NCBI GenBank assembly: GCA_000171835.1
Contig: ABHC01000007.1
Coordinates: forward strand, 124,001 to 188,000
Reading direction: 5' to 3'
DNA from: an alpha proteobacterium BAL199
GTDB taxonomy: Bacteria; Pseudomonadota; Alphaproteobacteria; Thalassobaculales; Thalassobaculaceae
Length of the DNA stretch: 64,000 nt
In this document: positions 20,973 to 29,415 of the stretch, in pieces
How positions within the stretch are numbered: position 1 is the first letter of the stretch
How the letters are laid out: each line of letters begins with the position of its first letter
Program-made: the position numbers and the translations under genes
The notes under the pieces: model-generated
Database searches by the model: none
What the model was told of the DNA's origin: nothing
What the model saw: only the letters and a program-made list of their open reading frames with translations

Positions 20973-22604
20973 ATGACCATCAACATCACCGTCCCGCACG
21001 ACGACAACGAAATGAAGCCCCGCATCGTCGTGATCGGCGTGGGCGGCGCCGGATGCAACGCCGTCAACAACATGATTCGCTCGAACCTCGAGGGCGTTGA
21101 GTTCGTCGCCACCAACACCGATGCCCAGGCGCTGAAGCAGTCGCTGGCTGACCGTCGCATGCAGCTCGGCTCCGAAGTCACTCGTGGGCTCGGCGCCGGT
21201 TCGCGCCCCGACGTCGGCAAGGCGGCCGCCGAGGAGTCGATCGACCAGATCCTCGAGCATCTCGGCGACAGCAACATGTGCTTCATCACTGCCGGCATGG
21301 GCGGCGGCACCGGCACCGGTGCGGCGCCGGTCATCGCCCAGACGGCGCGCGAGCGCGGCATCCTGACCGTCGGCGTGGTCACCAAGCCCTTCCACTTCGA
21401 AGGCCAGCACCGCATGCGGATCGCCGAGGCCGGCATCGAGGAACTGACCCAGTACGTCGACACCCTCATCATCATCCCGAACCAGAACCTGTTCCGGGTG
21501 GCCAACGAGAAGACGACCTTCGCGGACGCCTTCAACATGGCCGACGACGTGCTGCACTCCGGCGTGCGTGGCGTCACCGACCTGATGATCATGCCGGGCC
21601 TGATCAACCTCGACTTTGCCGACATCCGCACCGTGATGAGCGAGATGGGCAAGGCGATGATGGGCACCGGCGAGGCGTCGGGTGAGAAGCGGGCGATCGA
21701 TGCTGCCGAGTCGGCGATCAACAACCCGTTGCTCGAGGACACCACGATGAAGGGCGCCAAAGGCGTCCTCATCAACATCACCGGCGGCTTCGACATGACC
21801 CTGTTCGAAGTCGACGAGGCGGCGAACCGGATCCGCGAAGAGGTCGATGCCGACGCCAACATCATCTTCGGCTCGACCTTCGACGAGAAGCTGGACGGCA
21901 TGATGCGGGTCTCGGTGGTCGCGACCGGCATCGCAGCCGAGGGCCAGGCGATCAAGCCGCGCCCACAGCTGTCGCTGGTCCGTGCCCAGGCGGCCCGCAC
22001 TGCCGAGAAGGCGGCCCAGGTCGACGCTTCGGCAGCGATGCCGATCACCGCACAGGCGGCACCGCAGATCATTCCGCAGCCGGCGGCCGCGGTGTCGGCG
22101 ATGTCGACCCTGGACATCAGCCGGCAAGCGGCCGGCGGGATCGGCGAGTTGAGCATGCCCCCGATGCCGGCCGCGACGGCCGGTGCTCTGGCACTCGACA
22201 CGCTGGACGATCAGGACGCGGCACCCCAGCCTCAGCCGAACGTAGATGAGCGGCCGTTCATCGCCCCGGCGTCCCAGGTTCCGCAGCGTCGGCCGGACGC
22301 AACCGCCCGTACCGCTGATGTGTTTCACGCCAGCGACCTGATCAACGCGGCACCGAAGGCCGAGCCGGCCCGCGGCCGTGGCCAAAGCCTGTTCCGGCAG
22401 ATCACCGGCCTCGGCCTGAAGGCTGACAAGCCGGAGCCGGCGCCGGTTCGCACCGAAGCCCCGCGGGCGGCGGCCCAGCCGCCGGCGGGGCCGGCAGCCC
22501 AGCCTCGGCTCGGCGCCCTGAACCCGGGCGATCGGGTCCGGCCAAGCCAGTCGGAAGACGAGATGCTGGACATTCCGGCGTTCCTGCGTCGCCAAGCCAA
22601 CTGA
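20973..22604 (+). CDS. ftsZ: Cell division GTPase FtsZ
   Basis: The tubulin-like GTPase (543 residues) that builds the division ring. The GTPase part covers about residues 14-330, with [11 protein letters not shown], the [10 protein letters not shown] loop near residue 110 and the catalytic T7 loop with [12 protein letters not shown] roughly 200-residue Pro/Ala/Gln-rich linker follows, long as is usual in alphaproteobacteria. The conserved terminal peptide [11 protein letters not shown], which binds FtsA, ends the protein. Confidence 0.98.
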   Translation: MTINITVPHDDNEMKPRIVVIGVGGAGCNAVNNMIRSNLEGVEFVATNTDAQALKQSLADRRMQLGSEVTRGLGAGSRPDVGKAAAEESIDQILEHLGDSNMCFITAGMGGGTGTGAAPVIAQTARERGILTVGVVTKPFHFEGQHRMRIAEAGIEELTQYVDTLIIIPNQNLFRVANEKTTFADAFNMADDVLHSGVRGVTDLMIMPGLINLDFADIRTVMSEMGKAMMGTGEASGEKRAIDAAESAINNPLLEDTTMKGAKGVLINITGGFDMTLFEVDEAANRIREEVDADANIIFGSTFDEKLDGMMRVSVVATGIAAEGQAIKPRPQLSLVRAQAARTAEKAAQVDASAAMPITAQAAPQIIPQPAAAVSAMSTLDISRQAAGGIGELSMPPMPAATAGALALDTLDDQDAAPQPQPNVDERPFIAPASQVPQRRPDATARTADVFHASDLINAAPKAEPARGRGQSLFRQITGLGLKADKPEPAPVRTEAPRAAAQPPAGPAAQPRLGALNPGDRVRPSQSEDEMLDIPAFLRRQAN

Positions 22605-22609
22605 GACCG

Positions 22610-22661
22610 GTTACGGTGAAAGCTCCGGAACCCAACGGATTCCTCAGCATTTCACCGTAAC
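22610..22661. repeat. 12-bp perfect inverted repeat after ftsZ
   Basis: GTTACGGTGAAA at 22610-22621 is exactly repeated in inverse at 22650-22661, with 28 bases between. It starts six bases after the ftsZ stop. There is no T-run after it, and a better terminator follows at 22689. It may be an mRNA 3' stabilising hairpin or a protein site. Confidence 0.6.
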
Positions 22662-22688
22662 ACTCGGTAACAAAGAGTGATTTGGGTG

Positions 22689-22728
22689 CCCCGGTAGGTG
22701 TTGATACATCTATCGGGGTTCTCTTTTT
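22689..22728 (+). terminator. Rho-independent terminator of the dcw operon
   Basis: CCCCGGTAG (22689-22697) pairs with CTATCGGGG (22710-22718), nine pairs with one G-U, and is followed by TTCTCTTTTTC. It lies 85 bases past ftsZ and 47 bases before lpxC, so it should end or attenuate dcw transcripts before lpxC. Confidence 0.8.
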
Positions 22729-22774
22729 CAGTTGAGACCTTCAACGCCGAATTTGGCATCCGGAAGGTGAGTGC

Positions 22775-23722
22775 ATGGCAACCAGGACACAATCACCCGG
22801 CATTGGGTACCGATCGGGCCTTCGGCAGAAGACGCTGAAGCAGCCGATCCCGTGCCGTGGGGTTGGCCTGCATTCCGGCGCCGTAGTCTCGATGGTGCTG
22901 CGTCCGGCCGCCGCCGACCGCGGCATCCGGTTCCTGCGCACCGACGTGACCGATCGCGACCCCTGGATCACCGCCCGCTACGACCAGGTGGTCGACACCC
23001 AGTTGTGCACGGTGATCGGCAACAGTGACGGGGTCCGGGTCGGCACGATCGAGCACCTGATGGCCGCCTTGGCCGGCTGCGAGATCGACAACGCGATTAT
23101 CGAAATCGACGCTCCGGAAGTCCCGGTGATGGACGGCTCCTCCGAGCCGTTCGTGTTCCTCATCGACTGCGTCGGCACGGTTGAACTCGACGCTCCGCGC
23201 CGCGCTATCGAGGTCCGCAAGCCGATCACCGTCGGCGATGCCGCACGCGGCCTGACGCTGGCGCCGGCAGATGCGTTCTCGGTGGATTTCGAGATCGATT
23301 TCGCCAGCCCGGTGGTGTCGCATTCGACCTTGGACGTTCGGCTGGTCAACGGCACCTTCCGGCGCGAGATCGCCAAGGCCCGCACTTTCGGCTTCCTGAA
23401 GGATGCCGAGCGGCTGCGCGCCATGGGCCTCGCGCTTGGCGGCTCGCTCGACAACACCGTGGTGGTCGACGGCGACCGGGTGCTGAATGAGGAAGGCCTG
23501 CGCTTCGACGACGAGTTCGTGCGCCACAAGGTGCTGGATTGTGTCGGCGACCTTTATCTGGCGGGCGCTCCGATCCTCGGCCGCGTCACCGCCACCCGCT
23601 CGGGCCACCACACCAACAACGAAGTCCTGCGCGCGCTGTTCGCCGATCCGACCGCCTACGCCGTGGTCGAGATGCCGGAGACCGCCTACGCCTACGCCGA
23701 GGCCCTGCCTGCAACGGCATAA
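22775..23722 (+). CDS. lpxC: UDP-3-O-acyl-N-acetylglucosamine deacetylase LpxC
   Basis: A zinc enzyme of 315 residues catalysing the committed step of lipid A synthesis. Zinc ligands are visible as His94 (in IEHLMAAL), His251 and Asp255 (in HKVLDCVGD); GVGLHSG lies near residue 30 and SGHHTNNE carries the catalytic histidine. It shows the cell makes lipopolysaccharide. Its 3' end overlaps the convergent azoreductase gene by 31 bases. In many alphaproteobacteria lpxC is followed by bamD; here it is not. Confidence 0.97.
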   Translation: MATRTQSPGIGYRSGLRQKTLKQPIPCRGVGLHSGAVVSMVLRPAAADRGIRFLRTDVTDRDPWITARYDQVVDTQLCTVIGNSDGVRVGTIEHLMAALAGCEIDNAIIEIDAPEVPVMDGSSEPFVFLIDCVGTVELDAPRRAIEVRKPITVGDAARGLTLAPADAFSVDFEIDFASPVVSHSTLDVRLVNGTFRREIAKARTFGFLKDAERLRAMGLALGGSLDNTVVVDGDRVLNEEGLRFDDEFVRHKVLDCVGDLYLAGAPILGRVTATRSGHHTNNEVLRALFADPTAYAVVEMPETAYAYAEALPATA

Positions 23723-24378
23723 GGCGCTGCCTCCGCGACTAGCACACCGGCCATCCTGACCGCTTCCGATTCGGCCCGTTCGACCGAACGCGCGTGGCGG
23801 TCGTCGCCGAACTCCTGGTACTCGACCGCAATCGTATGGATCGCATTGGGGGCAACCCCGAGGTAGCGCCCACATGTCGCGATGTGCGGATCCAACTGGT
23901 TGAAACGTGCTCTCGGGCCACCCGGCTCGAAACCGAACTCGCCGCGCGAACTGAGGACGACCAACCGCTTGCCCGACATCATCGGTTCCAGCGGCCAGTC
24001 GCCACGGGCGAGGTCGAACGAGAACGTGCGCCCGACCCTGATGACCTGATCGAACCAGGCCTTCAGCGCGCTGGGCATGCCGTAATTGTACATCGGCGTG
24101 CCCAGGACGATCAGGTCTGCCGCCTCCAGTTCGGAGATCGCCGCGTCCGACCAGGACAAATCCCGGCGCATCGCGGCATCGCGTTTCTCGTTCGGCGTGA
24201 AACAGGCGGCGATCCAGGCCTGCGTGACATGCGGCGGCGGATCGATCGCAAGATCGCGATGAATGATCCGGTCGGTTGAACGGTGGGTGCGCCATTCGTC
24301 GACGAACCGCCGAGACAGCCGCCGGCTGATCGACCTATCGGTTCGGGGACTGGCGTCGAGGTGCAGAATCGTTGTCAT
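23692..24378 (-). CDS. azoR: FMN-dependent NADH azoreductase
   Basis: A 228-residue flavodoxin-fold quinone/azo reductase using FMN and NADH. The phosphate-binding LHLDASPRTDRSISRRLS segment, the FMN-contact PMYNYGMPSALKAWFDQV motif and the VVLSSRGEFG loop match the AzoR family. It probably acts on quinones or nitro/azo compounds. ATG 24378 is preferred over an in-frame TTG 15 bases upstream. It is divergent from the broken LysR gene; a dyad between them suggests that regulator controlled it. Confidence 0.9.
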   Translation of the reverse strand: MTTILHLDASPRTDRSISRRLSRRFVDEWRTHRSTDRIIHRDLAIDPPPHVTQAWIAACFTPNEKRDAAMRRDLSWSDAAISELEAADLIVLGTPMYNYGMPSALKAWFDQVIRVGRTFSFDLARGDWPLEPMMSGKRLVVLSSRGEFGFEPGGPRARFNQLDPHIATCGRYLGVAPNAIHTIAVEYQEFGDDRHARSVERAESEAVRMAGVLVAEAAPYAVAGRASA

Positions 24379-24482
24379 GTGCCTGCTCGTCAAAAGGATT
24401 GGCTGCGGAGATGCGTAAGCACCGTCACGGTGGCTCGATGTGCATCCCGAAGCATTGCATCGGGATAAGGCCTACTTATTTG

Positions 24483-24502
24483 GTCAGGAGACGAATCCTG
24501 AC
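24483..24502. promoter_or_regulatory. Dyad GTCAGGA-N6-TCCTGAC, possible LysR operator
   Basis: Perfect 7-bp arms lie in the 200-base gap between the divergent azoR and LysR genes, about 105 bases from azoR and 76 bases from the LysR start. LysR proteins usually bind interrupted dyads in such gaps, so it is a reasonable candidate operator. No binding evidence can be seen. Confidence 0.45.
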
Positions 24503-24578
24503 AAACGTGAAGTTTTCACTCGATGAATGAGCTGAACTTATCTATTGAAGATATGGCGATGGTATGGGCCATTAACTG

Positions 24579-25498
24579 ATGCGACGTCTTCCATCCCTCG
24601 GCGCCCTGCGCGCGTTCGAGGCAGCGGCCCGCCACGGAAGCTTCAAGCGTGCAGCCGCGGAACTCGGCGTGACACCGACGGCGATCAGCCACCAGGTCCG
24701 CCAGCTTGAGGATGATCTGCGCGTGGCGCTGTTCGACCGCCAGGTCCGCAAGGTGGTCCTGACGGCTGACGGAGATGCGTTGTACCCGGCGCTGCAGCGG
24801 GCGTTCGACACGATGGCCGAGTCGGTGGCCGCAGTCCGGCAGCGGCCGCTCCGACGGGTCGCGACGCTGTCGGCGACCGTCGCCTTCACCGCCAAACTAC
24901 TGGTGCCGCATGTTGGCGCGTTCCGGACGCTTCACGAGGGGTGGGATCTGCGGCTTCACGCCTCCGACGACCCGGTCGACCTGCACGCCGGCGAAGCCGA
25001 CGCCGCGATCCGCTATGGTTCGGGCCGATACCCAGGCCTAACGGCCGTACCGATCACCACAGACTGCTTCCTGCCGGTCTGCAGCCCGCGTCTCGGGCTT
25101 CGGCAGGCAGGGGACTTGGCCGGCACCACCCTGCTCCACTTCGAGTGGCGCGCGTCGGGCGTGCACGCCGTGCATCCGACATGGCGAACCTGGGTCCGGC
25201 AGGCCGGCGTTCAGGGCTTCGATCCGGCCGCCGGCATCACATTCAGCGACGAGAGCAGCGCTATCCAGGCCGCGGTTGCGGGCCAGGGGGTGGCCTTGCT
25301 CAGTTCCGCCCCGTGGCGGACGAACTCGCTTCCGGCACCCTGGTCCAGCCGTTCGGTCCGACACTCGCCGGGTCGCGCTACGACTTGGTCTTTCCCAGCG
25401 ACGCCGGGCTACGACCGCCCGTCACCGTGTTGCGAGACTGGGTGACAGGCGAACTCATCCGCCGCCTCACGCCGGTGCGCCCAGCATCTCATCGATGA
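24579..25498 (+). pseudogene. LysR-family (GcvA-like) regulator, frameshifted
   Basis: The N-terminal winged helix (FEAAARHGSFKRAAAELGV, then SHQVRQLEDDL) and the substrate-binding domain to about residue 243 (GVALLSS) are intact. The frame then turns into unrelated sequence ending at 25445. In the next frame, from 25313, the normal family ending continues (VADELASGTLVQPFG to ELIRRL) until the stop at 25496. A single missing base in the CCCC run at about 25309-25312 explains this. It is either a recent pseudogene or a sequencing error. Uncorrected, the product has 288 residues with a wrong C-terminus. The repaired end overlaps the convergent merR by 32 bases. Confidence 0.85.
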
Positions 25499-25889
25499 TT
25501 GGGCAGTCCGGCACCTGCCCCCCGGTGCACCGGTCGGAGATGGTCGACAACGTGCGCTCCAGCCGCTGCAGGTCGCGGATGCGGTCCCGCACGCTGGTCA
25601 GATGCGTCAAGGTCATCGCCTGGATGTCGCCGCAGGTGTAGGCGTGCTCGTCGACCATCGACAGCAGGCTGCGCAGCTCCTCAATCGGAAAGCCGAGTTC
25701 GCGTCCGCGCAGGATGAAGCGCAGCCGCCGCTGGTCCGCCTCACGGTACAGCCGATGCCCGCCGGGGCTGCGCGCAGGCGGGGCCAGCAAACCGATCTTC
25801 TCGTAGTAGCGCACGGTCTCGATATGGCAGCCGGCCCGCTTGGCCAAGGTACCGCGGGTTAGAGCACCTCGCGAAGTCGTGAATGTCAT
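25467..25889 (-). CDS. merR: Mercury-responsive regulator MerR
   Basis: A 140-residue MerR-family activator-repressor. The winged helix covers about residues 10-80 (ETVRYYEKIGLL), followed by a dimerisation helix. Three cysteines, Cys86, Cys121 and Cys129, correspond to the three Hg(II) ligands of Tn501 MerR (82, 117, 126), with the first spacing identical and the second one residue shorter. It is divergent from merF-merA-merB, and a MerR-type promoter lies between them. Confidence 0.9.
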   Translation of the reverse strand: MTFTTSRGALTRGTLAKRAGCHIETVRYYEKIGLLAPPARSPGGHRLYREADQRRLRFILRGRELGFPIEELRSLLSMVDEHAYTCGDIQAMTLTHLTSVRDRIRDLQRLERTLSTISDRCTGGQVPDCPIIDEMLGAPA

Positions 25890-25904
25890 GCTCCAGCCTC
25901 CGTC

Positions 25905-25936
25905 TTGAACCTGTAGTCGCTACAGATGCGACCTTA
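25905..25936 (+). promoter_or_regulatory. MerR-type operator-promoter of merFAB
   Basis: TTGAAC at 25905-25910 is followed directly by the perfect dyad CTGTAG-TCG-CTACAG (25911-25925). The dyad centre is eight bases past the -35, as in MerR-controlled promoters, where an overlong 19-20 bp spacer is untwisted by metal-bound MerR. The -10 would be GACCTT or ACCTTA and is weak, as expected for an activator-dependent promoter. Confidence 0.75.
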
Positions 25937-25965
25937 CCATCAGGCCACCAAGAAGGACGACCGCG

Positions 25966-26178
25966 ATGTCTGATAAATCCCTGCTGCGAACCGGCCTCAT
26001 CGGCGCCGCGATCGTCGCGCTCTGCTGCTTCACCCCGATCCTTGTGGTGCTGCTGGGAGTGGTCGGACTGTCGGCGTTGACCGGCTATCTCGACCTCGTG
26101 CTGTTCCCGGCGCTGGGATTCTTCGTCCTGCTGACGGTGTACGCGCTGTACCGCCGCGGCAAGCAAACCCAATCTTGA
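25966..26178 (+). CDS. merF: Mercuric ion transport protein MerF
   Basis: A 70-residue inner-membrane protein with two membrane helices (about 10-32 and 40-62) that takes up Hg(II) for reduction inside the cell. The vicinal cysteine pair Cys20-Cys21 sits in ALCCFTP inside the first helix, and GVVGLSALTGYLD matches MerF closely. The second, C-terminal cysteine pair of well-known MerF proteins is absent; the protein ends RRGKQTQS. It is first in the mer operon; no merT or merP is present. Confidence 0.93.
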   Translation: MSDKSLLRTGLIGAAIVALCCFTPILVVLLGVVGLSALTGYLDLVLFPALGFFVLLTVYALYRRGKQTQS

Positions 26179-26193
26179 GAACAGGCAACAATC

Positions 26194-27621
26194 ATGTCCG
26201 CATGCTGCACGCCACCGTCAGGCGCTGACTCGTTCGACTTGGCCGTGGTCGGCGCCGGTTCTGCCGGCTTCTCGGCCGCCATCACCGCCGCCGACCTGGG
26301 CGCCCGCGTCGCGCTGATCGGGCACGGAACCATCGGCGGCACCTGCGTCAACATCGGGTGCGTACCATCCAAGACGCTGATCCGCGCGGTCGAGGCGGTA
26401 CGCGGTGCACGAACCGCCTCGCGGTTCGGCGGCATCGCCGGCAACGCCCGGATAGCCGACTGGCAGGAGGTCATTGCCGGCAAGGACGAGTTGGTCACCT
26501 CCCTGCGCCAACGCAAGTACATCGACCTGCTGCCCGAGTATCCGTCGGTCGTCTACCGCGAGGGTGTTGCCCGCCTAACCGCCGACAGCATCGACATGCC
26601 GGAAGGACGGATCCGGGCCGGACGAATCATCGTGGCGACGGGAGCGTCGCCGGCCGTTCCCGCCATACCCGGCATCGAGACGGTCGATGTCCTGACCAGC
26701 ACCACTGCCCTGGACCTGACGGTATTGCCCGCGACGCTGCTGGTGCTGGGTGGCGGCTACATCGGCTGCGAGCTTGCGCAAATGTTCCAGCGCGCCGGGG
26801 TCGCGGTCACCCTGGTCACCCGCTCCCGGTTGCTGCCGGATGCCGAACCGGAGATCTCCGACGCGCTGACCGGCTACCTGCGCGACGAAGGCGTCGACGT
26901 GGTGACGGGCTTGGCCTACCAGCGGCTCCGCAACGACCAGGGCAGTGCGGTGCTGGTGATCGAAAAGGACGGCAAGTCCCTCGAATTGCGGGCCGAGCGT
27001 CTACTGGTAGCGACCGGCCGCACGCCGAACTCCGCCGGGATGGGGCTAGCGGCCGCCGGCGTGGCGCTCTGCCCCGGCGGCAGCGTGATCGTTGACCAAC
27101 ACCTGCGCTCGAGCCGACCCGACGTCTATGCGGCGGGCGACGTCACCGGGCGCGATCCATTCGTCTATATGGCGGCGTATGGCGGCAAGGTGGCTGCGCT
27201 GAACGCACTGGGCAGCGAGCCACAGCGCTATGACAGCGCGGCGATGCCCTGGGTGGCGTTCACCGACCCGCAGGTCGCCGGCGTCGGGATGACCGAAGCC
27301 GCCGCGCGCGCCGCCGGACATCGGGTCAAGACGTCCGTCCTCCCGCTCGAGCACTTGCCGCGCGCGCTGGCGGCCCGTGACACCCGCGGGCTGATCAAGC
27401 TGGTCGCCGACACCGACACCGACCGGCTGCTCGGCGCCCAGATCCTGGCTCCGGAAGGCGCCGACACCATCCAGACGGCGGTCATGGCGATCAAGCACGG
27501 CATGACCACGAAGGCACTCGGCGAAACCATCTTCCCGTACCTGACGACCGTCGAGGGCCTGAAACTGGCGGCCCAGGGGTTCGGTCGCGACGTCACCAAG
27601 CTGTCGTGCTGCGCGGGCTGA
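26194..27621 (+). CDS. merA: Mercuric reductase MerA
   Basis: A 475-residue FAD/NADPH disulfide oxidoreductase that reduces Hg(II) to volatile Hg(0). FAD loop VVGAGSAGFSAAI near residue 18; redox pair Cys51/Cys56 in GGTCVNIGCVPSK; NADPH loop LGGGYIGCELAQ; FAD motif YAAGDVTG; and the C-terminal vicinal pair Cys472-Cys473 that hands Hg(II) to the active site. The N-terminal metallochaperone domain found in many MerA proteins is absent, although Cys4-Cys5 are at the N-terminus. It lies 15 bases after merF. Confidence 0.96.
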   Translation: MSACCTPPSGADSFDLAVVGAGSAGFSAAITAADLGARVALIGHGTIGGTCVNIGCVPSKTLIRAVEAVRGARTASRFGGIAGNARIADWQEVIAGKDELVTSLRQRKYIDLLPEYPSVVYREGVARLTADSIDMPEGRIRAGRIIVATGASPAVPAIPGIETVDVLTSTTALDLTVLPATLLVLGGGYIGCELAQMFQRAGVAVTLVTRSRLLPDAEPEISDALTGYLRDEGVDVVTGLAYQRLRNDQGSAVLVIEKDGKSLELRAERLLVATGRTPNSAGMGLAAAGVALCPGGSVIVDQHLRSSRPDVYAAGDVTGRDPFVYMAAYGGKVAALNALGSEPQRYDSAAMPWVAFTDPQVAGVGMTEAAARAAGHRVKTSVLPLEHLPRALAARDTRGLIKLVADTDTDRLLGAQILAPEGADTIQTAVMAIKHGMTTKALGETIFPYLTTVEGLKLAAQGFGRDVTKLSCCAG

Positions 27622-27642
27622 GTCCCGGCGAGGAGTGATACG

Positions 27643-28299
27643 ATGACCGATACGCCCGCCGATTACCTTCAGCAGCAATGGTTTGCCGGCGGCGACGCGG
27701 CGTCGCAGGCCGTATTGCTCAGCCTGTACCGGCAACTGGCGAAGGGACAGCCCGTTGCCCTGGCCGATCTTGCAACCACAGCACCCGCCGATCGCCTGGC
27801 CGTGGAGTTCATCATCCGGGCGATTGAGCCAACCCGGATCCGCTACGACGACACCGGGCGCAGGATCGTCGCGTATGGCGGATTGAGCCTGGAGCCGACC
27901 GGCCACCTCTTCGTCTTCGCCGGGCAGACGCTGTACACGTGGTGCGCGTTCGATGCGTTGTTCCTGGCCGAGATCCTTGATGGGCCTGCCGAGATCTCGT
28001 CCCGCTGCCCGACGACCGGCATCAGGATCTCGCTGACGGTCACCCCGCAGGGCGTGTCCGACATCGAACCGGCCGAGACCGTCATGTCGTTCGTGATGCC
28101 GACCGCCGAGGCGCGCTGCACCGACCTGCGCGGCTCGTTCTGCAACCACGTCAACTTCTACGCCTCACCGGCCGCCGGTGACGCCTGGCTGGCCGACCAT
28201 CCGAACGGTCGGATCATCACCCCGCAGGAAGCGTTCCGGCTGGCAGGAATCCGCAACCGAGCTGCATTCGGTGAAGTAATCGGCAAACCCGATACTTGA
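27643..28299 (+). CDS. merB: Organomercurial lyase MerB
   Basis: A 218-residue enzyme that breaks carbon-mercury bonds so that MerA can reduce the released Hg(II). The catalytic triad is present: Cys101 and Asp104 in YTWCAFDALF and Cys167 in RGSFCNHVNFY, matching Cys96, Asp99 and Cys159 of the plasmid R831b enzyme. Its presence makes the locus broad-spectrum, covering compounds such as methylmercury. It lies 21 bases after merA and ends at a strong terminator. Confidence 0.96.
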   Translation: MTDTPADYLQQQWFAGGDAASQAVLLSLYRQLAKGQPVALADLATTAPADRLAVEFIIRAIEPTRIRYDDTGRRIVAYGGLSLEPTGHLFVFAGQTLYTWCAFDALFLAEILDGPAEISSRCPTTGIRISLTVTPQGVSDIEPAETVMSFVMPTAEARCTDLRGSFCNHVNFYASPAAGDAWLADHPNGRIITPQEAFRLAGIRNRAAFGEVIGKPDT

Positions 28300-28317
28300 T
28301 GCCGAACCGACAAGAGA

Positions 28318-28343
28318 AAAGCCCCGGCCGAGGCCGGGGCTTT
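28318..28343. terminator. Bidirectional terminator between merB and ilvE
   Basis: GCCCCGGCC (28321-28329) and GGCCGGGGC (28332-28340) form a perfect stem flanked by AAA before and TTT after. The A-run becomes a U-run on the other strand, so it can stop both merB (plus) and ilvE (minus) transcripts. Confidence 0.9.
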
Positions 28344-28374
28344 GTCTCAATTCGACCAGCATGCCGCTAGGGCC

Positions 28375-29277
28375 CTACTCCGCCGCCTGCGCGCTGGCCG
28401 GAGCCGTGCGGACCAGGGCGTCGTAGTCTTCCACCAGGGCCCGGGTAATGTCGCCCGGAGTGAAGCTGTAGTCGGCGATCGAGCCGACCGGGGTGACCTC
28501 AGCGGCGGTGCCGGTCAGGAAGCATTCGGCGGCGTTCGCCATCTCTTCCGGCCGGATCTGCCGCTCGACCACCTCGAAGCCGCGGGCGCGGGCCAGATCG
28601 ATGACCGTGCGGCGGGTGATGCCATCGAGGAAGCAGTCCGGGGTCGGCGTGTGGATCTTGCCGTCCTTCATGACGAAGAACACGTTGGCGCCGGTCGCCT
28701 CGGCGACCAGCCCGCGGTAGTCGAGCATCAGGGCGTCGTGGAAGCCGTCGCGCTCGGCCTTGTGCTTCGACAGCGTGCAGATCATGTACAGACCGGCCGC
28801 CTTGGCGTGCACCGGGGCGGTGTCCGGCGCCGGGCGGCGCCAGCTCGACAGGGCGAGGCGGATGCCCTTCATCTTGGCGGCCGGGTCGAAGTAGGACGGC
28901 CACTCCCAGGCGGCGATCGCCAGATGGATGCGGTTGTTCTGGGCCGACACGCCCATCATCTCGCTGCCGCGCCAGGCGACCGGACGGACATAGCCGTCGA
29001 CGATGCCCATGGAGTCGATCACCGCGCGCTTGGCCGTCTCGATCTCGGCGGCGCTGTACGGGATCTCGAATTCGAGGGTGGCCGCCGAACGCTGCAGGCG
29101 CTGGGTATGCTCCAGCGACTTGAACACCCGGCCGCTATAAACGCGTTCGCCCTCGAACACGGAACTGGCATAATGCAAAGCGTGAGTCAGCACGTGCAAC
29201 TTGGCGTCACGCCATGGGATCAGAGCGCCGTCGAACCAGATCGCACCGTCACGGTCGTCGAAGGGAATCAAGGACAT
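28375..29277 (-). CDS. ilvE: Branched-chain amino acid aminotransferase
   Basis: A fold-type IV PLP enzyme of 300 residues that transfers the amino group between glutamate and the keto acids of Val, Leu and Ile. The N-terminus has IWFDGALIPWRDAKLHVLTHALHY and FEGERVY; the PLP lysine lies in VHAKAAGLY; EATGANVFFV and the FLDGITRRTV motif follow. The length is normal for the family. It is divergent from the MarR gene. Confidence 0.95.
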   Translation of the reverse strand: MSLIPFDDRDGAIWFDGALIPWRDAKLHVLTHALHYASSVFEGERVYSGRVFKSLEHTQRLQRSAATLEFEIPYSAAEIETAKRAVIDSMGIVDGYVRPVAWRGSEMMGVSAQNNRIHLAIAAWEWPSYFDPAAKMKGIRLALSSWRRPAPDTAPVHAKAAGLYMICTLSKHKAERDGFHDALMLDYRGLVAEATGANVFFVMKDGKIHTPTPDCFLDGITRRTVIDLARARGFEVVERQIRPEEMANAAECFLTGTAAEVTPVGSIADYSFTPGDITRALVEDYDALVRTAPASAQAAE

Positions 29278-29400
29278 GGTGTCGTTTCCTGCCTGGCTGT
29301 CGTCCGGCGTTGCGCCGGTCAGAAACGATCCGTGGACCGCTTCACGAAGTTCTTTTGTGTCTCAGTTTACACCGATCGCATAACATTCGGAAGAAAGTAA

Positions 29401-29415
29401 GTCAACATGGTTGAC
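29401..29415. promoter_or_regulatory. Palindrome over the marR start codon
   Basis: GTCAAC-ATG-GTTGAC is a perfect 6-bp dyad centred on the start codon of the MarR gene. MarR proteins bind short palindromes near their own starts, so this may be an autoregulatory operator that would also block the ribosome site region. Confidence 0.4.

Noticed and set aside
20776-20976. 66-codon frame starting at the ftsA stop
   Set aside because: Arg/Pro-rich, no known pattern, and it runs into the ftsZ start; more likely the ftsZ leader and promoter region.
19913-22201. Very long minus-strand open frame opposite ftsA and ftsZ
   Set aside because: It mirrors highly conserved plus-strand genes and arises from GC-rich codon use; it has no family resemblance or ribosome site.
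23692-28343. azoR-LysR-mer region as a transposon or genomic island
   Set aside because: No transposase, integrase, terminal inverted repeats, tRNA target or direct repeats were seen at its edges.
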